Below, piece after piece: positions 25,947 through 37,777 of a stretch of DNA of 64,000 nucleotides. The position numbers and the translations under genes were made by a program. The notes under the pieces were generated by a model. It made no database searches. It was not told the origin of the DNA and saw only the letters and a list, made by a program, of their open reading frames with translations. How positions within the stretch are numbered: position 1 is the stretch's first letter; each line of letters begins with the position of its first letter. Source of the DNA: Hymenolepis diminuta (taxonomy: Eukaryota; Platyhelminthes; Cestoda; Cyclophyllidea; Hymenolepididae). Location of the stretch: NCBI GenBank assembly GCA_900708905.1, contig CAADRB010000052.1, forward strand, positions 914,472-978,471, in the 5' to 3' direction.

Positions 25947-28900
25947 ATGGCTGAAGATGTAGAAGACGATTTTGATCGATTTTGTAGGATTGGGATGGGT
26001 ACTGGAAGTGAGTATTCACCAGCGCGACCTACGTACAGAGAGTATTTAGCAGCTCCGACAGAAATCAGCCGAAATAGAGCTGGAAGTCTACGAGAAACTC
26101 GTCACAGACCGCATCACCACCAAGAATATTATGGTCCTTCTCGTGAAAGATTCTCTCGGACAACGACAACAGATGATTTTATGGGTTCTGGACGGGGTGC
26201 ATATATGAGACGGCATTCCCTGGCTCCCACTTATCAGAATCCACAATCCAGAGGTTCTTTTCAATATGCCGGTGAAGATGCACCTCTAGATCGATCTAGT
26301 TCCACCCGAGCATATACCCCCACTCAGAAAATAACACCTCCGTCTAGAAAAGGTAGTTCAGGTGGTGTCTTACCTCCTCCGATCAATGTATACAACGAAG
26401 ATGACAACCCGGAACCGCATGGTCCGAACATTGTGCGAGTTCGATCATTCCGATTGACGAAAGCAGGTGTGGTTGACGAGACAGAGAAGAAGCGGAGACT
26501 TTCTAATGAAATGGTCAGTTCGCCTATGAGAAAGGGAAGCAAATCACGGAATATAAAGACATCAGTACAGACCGATCAGCTGAAACTTTCAGATCGATGT
26601 GAGACGGCTAGATCAATTCGGCGAAGATCCTTTACAGAAAATAACTGGAACAACAACAGCCCGTCAAATAGTGGAAATGAGCAAAATAATGCTTCGGAAC
26701 TCTCAGAAAGTGATAGCGTTCACCATAGTTGCGTTGGATTCGATGCGAAGACTTATAAAGTCCAGGTCCTTGGAGCCGATCAAGTTGGGAAAACCACAAT
26801 GTGCACTCAGTTTCTAACATCAGAGTCCTTGGAAGTTGGTTTCGATTCAGGTATGCATATTTAATTTTTAGAGTTTAATTTTGTTTGAATGCATCAACTT
26901 TAAATATGTCCAGAGTCGTTTTTCTGAAAGCACAAATTGTATTGTCTAATTCAAATTAAAAATCATGCGTTTGATAATTTTGTTTTCAAAGTATGTGATT
27001 TTGTTGTTATTAAACAATATTTGAGGGCTGTCTTATTGCCTCGTAAATTGTTACATTATTGTCTTTATCCATGCTATCGTTGTATTGCATAAAAGTAGTA
27101 TAAAAGCAATTTTCAGACTCCAAATTTTTGGAAGAAACGGAGATTTAATGACAATAAGCTGAATAAATGATAGGGAGTGGGGGACCAGAAAGATACTGAG
27201 GGCAAAATCAGGGTCTCAAAGGGTCTTACTTCATTAAATTGCCAGATCCGGGTTGTTTAATATTTACCAAATGGACAGTTCACGTTCCAAAGTTCAAATT
27301 TCACGATTCGTCCCTGGATTGCAGCAAATTGTTTGTCTGCAATGTCCCTTTTGTCAGTAAAATTCAACTTGTCGGTTCCAATGTAAGATTGAAACACATG
27401 ATTTATCTAACATTTATGGGAAAAAATTACTCCTTCTAAGCACCTTTTTTGTCTTCAAGAGTGAATAATGAATTACATACATTCAATCACTTTAAAACTG
27501 TTGCTCCTTCTTAATGTCACTTATCCATGACAAAATGGTCTATTCTTATGAATAAAGTTAGATGCTTAATCTCGATATTTTATAAAACTTAATATTTGTT
27601 TGAATGACTAACTTCTTGCCCCTGAGGCGTAGTAACGAATTGTTATATAAAATTAGAAATAAAACAAATATTGATCAACTTTAAAAATATTCAAATGATG
27701 CTATGGAGATTGTTAACAGCACATTTTGCCATAAAATTATACTAAAGAAATTTATTTTCTTTAAAAAATTAATATTGACTTTGTTTTAATCAATCGATTT
27801 AAAGAGGTGCCAATTGATTATGGCCAATTAAGTGTCATTTCGAAGTACGCGCTGTTGGATAATCGATTAATCAATTAATGTTCAATTTGAAAAAATACGA
27901 TCTGAACATAGAACTATACAGTTTTAAACTTTGCGTTTATTAAAAAGGATGGAAACAAATTGAGATATAAAGATACCTTTCTCGAAGTGGTCGATAGCTC
28001 ACAATTCTTACGTACTTCAAGAAGAATCAGGAATATTAAAGAAGATTTAATGTTGTGGAATAGTGCAACTTTAAGAGTGCTTTATTATCATAGCGTGCTT
28101 CTTTAACCAATGAGTAGTAATTATGTAACTGAAGTAATTAAAACAAAATGCAACACAATTATAGAAGTATGGTCGTAACTATTATAGTAAAGAATTAATG
28201 AGACATTTTACAGTGTTGGAAGTTGTCAAAAGTTGTGCATATTTTATCAGATGATGTAAGTCAGAAGAATGTTAAAAAGAGAAGGGCGTAGCCAAATTCT
28301 TTGAACAAACTTCAAATTAGAGACCAACATTCTCGTGTTGATTTGACACAACCACAAATCTTGAGGTAGTAGACTAACTTATGTGCACTCGGAGAGGTAC
28401 TTTTCAAACCGTGTATTTGTGGCCTCCTCTCATGTATCTTTTTCATTTATCAGATGAAGTAAACGGGGTAAAAGCGGTTACAGTCGATGTAGATGGCCAA
28501 CAAACAAATCTACTCCTTATTGATAGCGGAGGATTTGAAGATCCAAATTTTGAAGTGAGTTTTACTGTTAATAACAATATATTATCAATTCTTATTTCAT
28601 CTGGAAAGATATTGCTGAAAATGTATAGGTATAACCTAAGGGATCTTTCTTTCAAAAGATAAAATTTTGTTTTTTGTTTAAATAAAGTTCTACAATTTAC
28701 CTTGCCTTGTGTACGTAGAAAGGCTAATCCAATTAACTCCTCTTTTTTTATCAATGGGATTTTTGTTCTATATCAGGGTAATAAAATATAATTTTATTTG
28801 AATCACAATGGCAAATGAATGCATTATTTCTAAACGATGGCATAAATCATTGCCTATCTGCGTAAAAGAAGTGAATGTCAGCAATATTAAGCATTTTTGT

Positions 28901-31900
28901 GCTTTTCTTATAGTTTTATAATAAATAATAATGAAACATAATCAAATGAAATGTAATGACAAGTTTATTTACTTAAAGATCGATTTCATGATACAAATAA
29001 TACTCATTTCCATCGACTAATTGCAGTGTCTGGTCCTGAAAGTTGCATCCATGGAAACGCCTTCTCTCCACTTCCTTAAGTTACGTTAAGATCTGTAAGC
29101 TGCTTGATATCATTTAAGATCATTTTGCCCTCTCAGTGTTTTGAAGTTAAAAATTGATTTGGAGCAGCACACCTGATCCTTCTTGAATAAAAAAGCGGTC
29201 TGGACATCATGGACGAGCACTTACTCCAAATCACAAAGTTTGATATTTTGAATGTGAACCACCCATCTAGTGGAATAAAATAAGAATTTTCAACACTTTC
29301 ACCTTCAACCTCCTTTCGAGCCCTTTCTGACTCTCTTAACTGATTTCCACTTCTTTCACTATTAAAAGTAGTATATTTTTATCTTACCCTCGGTAATAAT
29401 GGGATTAACTAGGGCGTTATCTTTAATGTCTGGAGTATCAGTTGAGAGAATTAAAGCGAAAAGCGCATTTAAAGCATTCTGGAGATAACTGGTGGACAAT
29501 AATAAATGTCCAGAAGGTGCTAAGAAAATAGTAAAATTAATTAATTATCCTCTCGTTTTTTTTTCAAATATACTCCTACTTCATTAAATGGGCGTTTTTT
29601 TCAATCGGATATTGAAAATTAACAATTTTTATAATTGGCTCTAATTTTAATGACTTTGATGGGTAAATTGTCGCGTTATATTAATTTTCTGGGGAAAAAA
29701 GCAATTATGGTAATTTTGTAATAAATAAAATTTATTTCTTTGAAACTTTGCCCTCGGAGACGACATCTATGCACATAGGAAGTGAAACTTCATGAAGTGG
29801 GAGTAGGTGTGCTCCTGTAAAGGATAAAAGTACACTTCTGAAAATTAGTAATATCATATTAATTTCATTTATTTGTACATTTTTTGCGTGATTATACACG
29901 ATATAAAATGCACTTTTCTCGGCGATGGCGAGTACTGGAAGAAACTATGGAAGTATCTTAGAATTATAAGTCACTTCGCCTTGAATGCACTTGCAAACTC
30001 GTTCTCTCAACCGTTTTTCTCAACGAATTTGCCTTTGAAATCTCATACACATCGAGCTTGCTTCATACTTGAACTGCGAAACTTCCCCACTTAATCGATA
30101 AATAAAGGCGTGTTTATAATATCATTGTTTGATCTAAGTCAGAAGCCGCTTACATTTGAAAGAATACACCTTCCTGAATTGTTTTCAAATTCTACATGCA
30201 GACATATTCACGAGCAATTAATGAAGCGGGATAGACAGTCTGTCCTAAAAGTGGGACAATATAACTCAGAAAGGGGAAAAACACATGCAACATTGTTTTG
30301 AAATTCATTGGCCACCTTTGTTCAAGCTTGTTATTTTTTTCGTTCTCCCGAAATTAGTCCAAATAGTTGGGTCCTTCTAGTTGTTATTATCTCGGCATAT
30401 GTTTCATACACACATGTCTGTCTCACCCATATATTCTCCTCTTTTATCAATATTCTGCAAAAAAATTTACAATTATTTGAATAATAATTGTGTACGTCTG
30501 TGGTGCAGCAATTAATGTGTCCGTCTGCAAAGTTAAAGATCACGACATCACTACCCACCATGCTATTAAGAAAGGGGAGAGGGTGGTAGAATTCGAGTTT
30601 CTCTGGAGAGAGGCTCCATGATGTGACTCCCACTTCCAAGATGTTCATTGGTAAAAGTTTACCCAGATTGGCTTAGGACTTATGAATAGTAAATCGTATC
30701 CCTAAACCGATGCTTGTTTAAATTACCTTAGAATGGACGTTTTCCAGTAACTTTCAGCCCCGATCAGTTAACATTGAAATAATAACTTTCCCATGATATC
30801 TCTATAACTGTTCAGATGACAGTAAGACATTAATTAATAACTTTCAAAATGGCAGATTTGTACTCTACCCTGTCAGAACATACTAATACTCTTCTACTGA
30901 CAGTCTTTGTTTGCATTTATGTTGCTGATTAATAAAATAAGTCTTAATCTCCAAAAGTCATAAATCGGAGTATCCGTAATATAGCAAAGCGCATATTCGA
31001 AATCACGGCTCTTCAGAAGTCCGCTTTCTAGTAGATGAATGCATTTAAGAATGCGTGGAAGGTACTCACTCGTATAAGTTTATTCCTGTGTTTGCGCCTC
31101 GATTTTCGAAAATCCTGAATACATTTTATCACTAATCGGACGCTTAATAGGCGTTGGTAGCCACAAGTTTGATTTTTTTCCATATTTGAATTCTTTGTCT
31201 CGCCGCAAGAAGAAACGTGACAGTGTGATTGTTCTTTTCTCCCTTTTGCATCAAAATATCCGAGGACAATAGAAGGTTTACATTAACTCTTTTATTATAA
31301 AACTATATCGCACAATAGGCAAATAACTTCACACCTAAACTTCTACAACACTGCTGTCAATAATAGGAAGATTTAAAAATACAGACATATAAAAAGAATG
31401 TCATTCGCACTGAAGGGTGTCAAAGTGCAGCATGTTTTTTAATATTAATAAAAATTTGGGTGTTATGGAACTAAACTCATGACAGAATTTCTTTCTTGCA
31501 TTGTTTCCTTATCATAAAAGCGGACATATTTGTTTAAAAGTACTAGAGGATGCCAGACTGACCAAAATTGAGAATACTATAAATGGGATATGAACCTTCT
31601 CAGACAAATTAAGCGGGAGTAATATTTTAAAATTGCTCTTATTACAACAAACAGAAGAGACAGGGTACTCACAATCAAACTATCAAATCATTGAGCATTT
31701 TACAACGTTAATGCAAATTTTGAAGGGCGGCACTTAAAAGTTAATTCACTTTCTCACAAATCTTAGTGAATATGTGGAAATCTACATTTGTTCTTTCCCT
31801 GCAAAAACACGGGCTTAACGGGCTCATGCAATGCAAAATTCTCTTTTGAGCCGCGATTTATTTAATGAAAAAATCACAATGAAATTATCATACTCACGAT

Positions 31901-34900
31901 ATTTCAATGACAGTGGCTGTTTTCAGTCTCTAGTGAACTACTTTGAGAGATATTCTATACCACTGGTTGTTCGAATTTAAAAATTACACACTACTTTTAG
32001 CCATCTCAACGAAGTAATCTTGTCTCGTGTTATGGTAACCCTCATAAATGTAAAACCAATCGCAATTCAACTATTTCTCAACAAGTTATAAGGGTCTAGA
32101 TTGTCCTCCATTTAAAACCGGGGCATTAGTTTTATCAACACTTTAGAACCTGAATGAGTTTCACGATGCGCTAACCTCCGCAAATGCTACTTCTGATATA
32201 TGCTAAAATTATTTGACTCTACAAAACAACTATTTTTACTGTTAATTTGAGTTTTTAATATCCTGAAAGTCATTTTTCTAATTTACTTTGTGCACTTTAG
32301 GTGATGGATTCAGCCGATGCTTACTTGGTGGTTTATGCAATCGATGACCGGGAATCCTTCAGAAGTGCTCAGACAATAATCTCGGAGATTCTGGGTAGAT
32401 GTAAAATTGCAAGTGCCATCGTGCTAGTCGGTAACAAAGCTGACTTGGTCAGAGCCCGGAGCGTTTCTTCAGACGGCAAGTTGCTATTCAAATTTCCATT
32501 ATTTGGCAGTCCGAAATGAGTCATTGTTTTCAATAGCTAATAGACATATGTAGACAAAAGTTAATAATGACCATCTCCCTTAAGTAAAAATGCAGATAAA
32601 TAAAGGAACACGATTCCACTAAAGGTCCCGACACAGGTCTTAAAGCTGAATTACCAGTCTTACTTGTCCATTAACGGGGTTTTTGTGCATCGTTGGAGTT
32701 ACGGATATCTCCAACGAATCTAGTCATCAGACATGTGCTTAGACTAGTATATTACATGACAAACGGCCTTGAAGGCCGTAATAAGAAGTGGATTGTTTAG
32801 TATCAACAGGACCGATGAGAAAGAGGGAAAGCGTCTGAACAGTTCTAATGATTAAATATGAGTTCACGTAAAATTTTAGACAATTTAGGAATGACTAACC
32901 GGGAGAAACATAAACTCATCTGCTGAGGTCACTCAAGGTAATGAATTATATTGCAAAGGGCTATGAGAAAAGGGAGCTGCAAGAAACCTGAAGAGTAGCA
33001 TGAACGTGTGGGAACAAGGTCACACAGTAGGTAAGATCAGGGTAGGAGGAGCTCTTCCTTATCCCCTGGCTATATAGAAAAAGATATCCAAATAATTCAA
33101 TACTAGTACGACATTTGTCTCAGTGGTACACTGATTCAGTTTTCTTGAGCGCGCAAAGTCTATTAAGGGACTATTGAATCATGGGCTTATTAAAACAAGC
33201 AATCCATCACCGAAACGTTCAAACAAAATAAAAAGCTATTGCATTGTGTAATAAGAAAGCAAATTTCACAAAAATAGTCACTTGAGTATCCATCAAGTGA
33301 CCAATATAAAGGGAAAAATTTCACTTTTATAAAACTGCGTATTCATGACAGAAATCGGTCCCAAAGATTACATCCTACAATTTTTCGAGGGATGGCAATT
33401 AATATTTAAACAAATAAATCACAATTAAACGAGTTTCAAACATTACAACATTGTTTTGAATAGTCAATCCATCAAGGTTTGGCCTAACGCATCTGTATTT
33501 GCCGATCAGATTTTATGACTTCAAAAGAGAAATTTGTGATTATTATCTCCCCCAATCGCCAAATGCTCTGATTGTTTTTATTTGTGAGCGAAGCCAGATG
33601 TCTTGAAAATTAATCCTCTGAGATAACTCGTGACTTTTGTGAAAATAACCACATCTGTAGTGCTAGCTGGATAATTCCTCAAACATAATTGTTAAGTAAA
33701 CATTGTCGAGTGTATATCTTTTATATTAATAAAACTGCTTGCTAATTGCGAATTACTATATGCACAGCCTTAGGACCTATTCTGTCCTCACCCACCAGCT
33801 CTTGGCTGCAAGAAGACACAGATGTATTGAACTGACACGAATGACCGCTTAATTAAATCGATTAGCCAATGAGCTCTGAATAATGCGGACGTTGTAGCGG
33901 GTTGGATGGCTAACAGCAAATGAAAGAACCAAGGATTGCGTTGACCAGGTTGTATTGAACAAACCTCAGTACAGAGTCTCAAGGCAAAATAGAGAATTGG
34001 AGGAGAGGGATTGAGCAAAGGGAGATGCGCCTGACGAGCTAGGGTCTCCTGTGTGTGTGTGTCTAATGGAAGGCTATTTAATAACGACACTTTGGGTGAG
34101 GACACGCATAAGGATATGATTGTATGCGTGCTTTAATTGGTCGGGACGATTGTAGGAAAAGGAAGGGACAGTGCAGGCAGGACTGGTTAATAACAAAGCC
34201 GACTAGGCGGTGTCTGCTACTATCGTCCGAGGTATGCTTACTTTTTCCGATCGATGAAGCCAGTTGAGAACACACGATGTTTATCTTAAGAGTGCTTGAG
34301 GTCACAAGAGAGGTTAAAAGTTTATAGATCTTACCATAAGGACGAGATAATCAAATTTTGATGTTGAGCGATGATTTAAGATAAATATTTCCAAGAAGAA
34401 GGGATTCATCCTTCAACATAAATTCATTCAGAGAATTAGGGGTCAAGTTATGAGAATGCTAGGCCCTTAAATTGAAAACTACAAGAAAGTGGAGAATTTA
34501 GTGCACGAGAATTACAACTGTAGGTATCTTTTGCTCCATACTTCGCCTCCTACCTTATCTTAACCCTCTTTTCATTTTATCATCTCCTATTCTATTTTCT
34601 CTCCTTCGTGTTCTTTGAATGTTGAAAATGTAAGTTCGTTCTCCTAATTAGAAAATATGACTTTTTCGAATTTGGTGAATTCGAAATGGCTTGAATTATT
34701 AGTGATTCACTTTTGAACCTTCCAGTGTTCTACTTCATTGCAAACATAATAATCGAATTAGAAAAGTATCCAACGTAATTACGATTAAATTTTCTATTAA
34801 ATATAATGTAAAATCATTGACCCGCGATAGGTGCTTATTATTTAAACAAAACTGGATGAAAATATAAAAATGAATAAATTAATTTACAAATTTACCTCTT

Positions 34901-37314
34901 GGCGTGTGCTGAACACTTTTTTAGTGCAGAGTTTAACTCCGAGTGATTGACACTAAAAAAGGGGAAAATATTTTTTTAAATTTTAAAATTGAGTGATAAC
35001 ACCAGTCTTAATTTTCAGAGATAACGAGCAGATATTCGGTACAAATAAATACAATTTGACGATGAATTCTTGTCCATAATTATTTTCCATGCCAAAGCCA
35101 AAGAATCTATTTCATCGATGTAGAGCATCTAGATTGATGAGACGGCACAGGCGGTTCAAGCAATATCTGAGTGATTTTGGTTAGAAATGAGACAAAAATG
35201 TAAAGTCCTACCGAGTCTAGACTCTTAAATCTTTACGTTGTCTGCAAATTAATTTTCTCCTCTATTCTATATTCACTTATTTATTCCCAATCATAGTAAA
35301 GCTCCCGATGGTACCATTTCATATGCTTCTGTAACCAATCTCAATTCACCTAAGTCTTAAACCAACCTTTCTCAGGGCAAAAGAGTCCGCCAGTTTGTGA
35401 ACTGTCCACGCCATCAGGATGGTCAGTTCACCAATCCCGTCATATCTCGCAAACTTTGCGAATAATCGACGAGACTTATCTCTTGTCCTCATCGTTCAAT
35501 TTGAGGTTAAAGCTCTGTTGAAGTAATCATCTGTTGGACTTCTTATTAGAATTAAATAGTCCGATAATATCCTCCATTTTTCAAAAACCACCTTCACTGA
35601 ATTATTTTCCTGACTTGTTGCAAAGATTGGTGTCTCCTTAGGAGCATATGCATTGCTAAGAACTTCAAGGTTACATCAAAATTATTACTTTCGTTTGTTT
35701 TATTCATTAAAAAAACTTAGTCTAATATTTGGTTTAGAACAAATTAGTAGAGCAGGAGTGTTCGTTTTAATTCATCACAGCGTAAAAAGGCAACAAATGA
35801 AAATTACATTTTATTATGAAGAAATATTTTTGCAAAATTGTGCAAAAATTTAGCTTTTAGCTAGATATAAATCATAAAATAGTAAAGAATTTTCACCTTA
35901 GAAATAATTTATCAAAGTAGCAATTTTGAAATAATCTGTCTTCCTTCCTCACCTATAAAATATTAAAACAACTCATTTTTAGGAGTAGTAATACCTGGAA
36001 AAATGGTACTGTATTGCAGAAAATGAGTTGGAGAGAAGGCGTCCTTCTCCACAAATAAATTGGTAGGAAATATATTAATAAAAATATTTCCAGTTAAATG
36101 TCAATAGAGGCTAAAACTCAATAAATAAAGAATTAATATTAACTTCTGGCGCTTCCCGGGTAGTTTCCAAATACAGGGACTGACTCTCAGTGATTGCCAC
36201 TGTAAAGAAAGGAAATAAACTCTTCTCATGGATTGATTTCAAAGTGTTTAATATAAATTTTAAAAAATTGAATTAAAAATATAATTATTAATTCATTAAA
36301 TACAAAAAAATTCCCAATTTTTAATTATGGGAATCAAGTGACTTTGAGTAAGAGCAAATTTAACCAATGATAAAGGGGAGGGGATCAAAAGAATAGACAG
36401 AGCATCGTCAGGATATCAAACAGTCTCCTTTTCGAACTCGGGTTGTGCAATATCTACTAAATGCGCAGTTCACTTTCCAGAATTTAGAATTCACAAATGG
36501 TCCTCTGGATTGCAGCAAATGTTTGTCTGCGATGTCCATTGCTTACTAACTGGTATTATTTGTCTTTTCCCTTCCAGAAAATAAGAAAGCAAAATAAAAT
36601 TATGTGATATTCCGTAGTTTACGGCTTTGGCATAGCCTGATTGAAAAGATAAACTTTTTAATATTCTGTTAAAAATATTATAATATTAATCGTGGGTAAG
36701 TATCAGAATTGGGGGAAAACGTTTAAGTCAAATGATATCTGGAAACGGACATGGCGTCGAGGATAAGCAGACAAAGAGTCTTGACTTGCCTGAATTATGG
36801 AAGCATAAGGTTGTTCCTGATCACATATGGAGCATAATTTAATTTGTAATGTCCTAATATCGGAATTTCATAAACTGACTTTCACGTTCGTGGTTGATAG
36901 TACCGTCTTGATATTCAGAGCTGACAGACTGGCTGATTTAGTTTCATACGACTTCCAGCTATTTAATCTGATTTATGCTAATTGCTTGTTCCCTTTCTCA
37001 ATACAGAGGGAAAGCATTTGGCCTCCGTTTATTCCTGCGGCTTCTACGAAGTATCGATCTCCTTGAACCATCAAGTAAACGAACTCTTAGTGGGCCTAGT
37101 ATCAGCAATCAAGGCTGCCAATGAACACGTGAATGAGGAGCGTCAACGCTTGAGTCGAATTGCCAGTATTAAAACTGATCATTCCGATCCAACTTACTCC
37201 CATGAACGAAGTGGTTCATTCAAACAAAACTTTGATCAACCTCGACGCTACAGCAGTATGAGCAAAAGTATCAAGCATTTCTTTAAGAAGCATTTCTCCC
37301 TAAATGGTACTTAA
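25947..37314 (+). CDS. RGK-family (Rad/Gem/Rem-like) small GTPase, four coding exons
   Basis: Ras-like GTPase of the RGK subfamily; known members bind voltage-gated calcium-channel beta subunits and regulate the cytoskeleton. Exons are 25947-26850, 28454-28554, 32301-32475 and 37007-37314 (495 residues), joining in frame with phases 1, 0 and 1. The start has an in-frame TAG 45 bases upstream. Residues 1-260 are Ser/Arg/Thr-rich and look disordered, with basophilic kinase-type sites (RRHS91, KRRLS186, RRRS228). The P-loop is GADQVGKT at 276-283. The G3 region reads DSGGFE from Asp325. DAYLVVYAIDDRESF (341-355) is typical RGK. G4 is VGNKADLV (NKAD 380-383). VSSDEG at 390-395 matches the RGK VSVDEG block. 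The G5 region is EVS at 408-410. A basic segment (KSIKHFFKKHF, 480-490) resembles the RGK tail, but the usual C-terminal CxxLxVL is absent, so a further exon may exist. The exact paralogue is not assignable. Confidence 0.9.
27130..27440 (+). repeat. Family A dispersed repeat, copy 4 (RGK intron 1)
   Basis: Well preserved plus-orientation copy: ATGGACAGTTCACGTTCCAA, TTCAAATTTCACGATTCGTC, CTGGATTGCAGCAAATTGTT and TGTCTGCAATGTCC in order. It lies within the first intron of the GTPase gene (26851-28453), so it would be removed by splicing. Confidence 0.75.
29160..29375 (-). repeat. Family A dispersed repeat, copy 5 (RGK intron 2), diverged
   Basis: Diverged minus-orientation copy. The minus strand reads CTAGATGGGTGGTTCACATTC, then AAAATATCAAACTTTGTGAT, and later GATGTCCAGACCGC and AAGAAGGATCAGG. 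The order matches the family, but similarity is lower than in other copies. Confidence 0.45.
30490..30660 (+). repeat. tRNA-related SINE, copy 1 (RGK intron 2)
   Basis: The 5' part looks like a tRNA head: GTCTGTGGTGCAGCAATTAA corresponds to an A-box region, followed by TGTCCGTCTGCAAAG and ATCACGACATCACTACCCACC where a B-box (GGTTCGANTCC) would lie. The B-box has decayed. The body GGTGGTAGAATTCGAGTTTC then TGGAGAGAGGCTCC also occurs in the minus-orientation copy at 46745-46957. No intact tRNA fold was found, so this is a retroposed repeat and not a tRNA gene. Confidence 0.6.
32476..32481 (+). promoter_or_regulatory. Non-canonical GC splice donor of RGK intron 3
   Basis: Exon 3 ends GAC-G at 32475 and the intron starts GCAAGT, the consensus for the minor class of GC-AG introns. 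Joining to the ATACAG acceptor at 37006 gives codon GAG and the peptide VSSDEGKHLAS, which aligns with VSVDEGRACAV of vertebrate RGK proteins. The next GT downstream (32481) would add five bases to the exon and break the frame. Confidence 0.75.
33893..34258 (+). mobile_element. Truncated LTR fragment (RGK intron 3)
   Basis: It starts TGTAGCGGG and closely follows the LTR at 46972-47523. Shared blocks include CCAAGGATTGCGTTGACCAG, CAGTACAGAGTCTCAA, TTTGGGTGAGGACACGCATA, TTGTATGCGTGC, GATTGTAGGAAAAGGAAGGG and GGTGTCTGCTACTATCGTC. Similarity stops near 34258, before the TACA end, so this copy lacks its right part. Confidence 0.65.
36335..36650 (+). repeat. Family A dispersed repeat, copy 6 (RGK intron 3)
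   Basis: Nearly full-length plus copy: AATGATAAAGGGGAGGGGAT, TCGAACTCGGGTTGTGCAAT, GCGCAGTTCACTTTCCAGAA, GGATTGCAGCAAATGTTTGT and a 3' end near ATTCCGTAGTTTACGGCTTT. Together with the 59.3 kb copy it is useful for a consensus. It ends about 350 bases before RGK exon 4. Confidence 0.75.
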
Positions 37315-37771
37315 ATTTCTAAATCTTTGAAATACTTGTACATGATGGTTACAAACTCCTCCCTGCCCTTTTATCCTTGAGCTTCCTGCTCTCAACCGTT
37401 TGATTTCATTTGAACATAAAACCAGCTAGACTGGCCTTATAAAACGATATTCTGTTAAGCACAAGCCAACACTTTCCGGAAATTTCGCATATATTTTGGA
37501 CCAGTAATTTCTGAGTGGGGAAAAAATGTACTGTCAACTTTTGAATTAATGAATTCTGTCTTTTTTCGTGCGTTTTGTTTTTTTTTGCTATAACTGAAAT
37601 AGCCAGTTGCTAGGGCAGCTCAAAAATTGGATCTGCCCCGCATTGTTTTGAATAAGGGGTAGTTCGTGGGGAAAAGGTGAAATGTCCCCAAATATTGTAG
37701 AAAATATGGGAATTTGGAGTTTCTGTAAATGAAAAATATATTATTCAAAACAAAATTTAAATTTGGTTGGA

Positions 37772-37777
37772 AATAAA
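37772..37777 (+). terminator. Possible polyadenylation signal
   Basis: AATAAA lies about 460 bases beyond the stop codon of the GTPase gene. Such hexamers are frequent by chance in AT-rich DNA, so this is only a candidate 3' end. Confidence 0.2.

Noticed and set aside
28381..28662. 93-codon plus-strand ORF as an independent gene
   Set aside because: Its central part is RGK exon 2 (28454-28554); the rest is flanking intron read in frame.
33785..34103. 11-base inverted match (GTCCTCACCCA and TGGGTGAGGAC) as transposon ends
   Set aside because: The right copy lies inside the LTR-related segment also found at 47.2 kb, so the pairing is probably coincidental.
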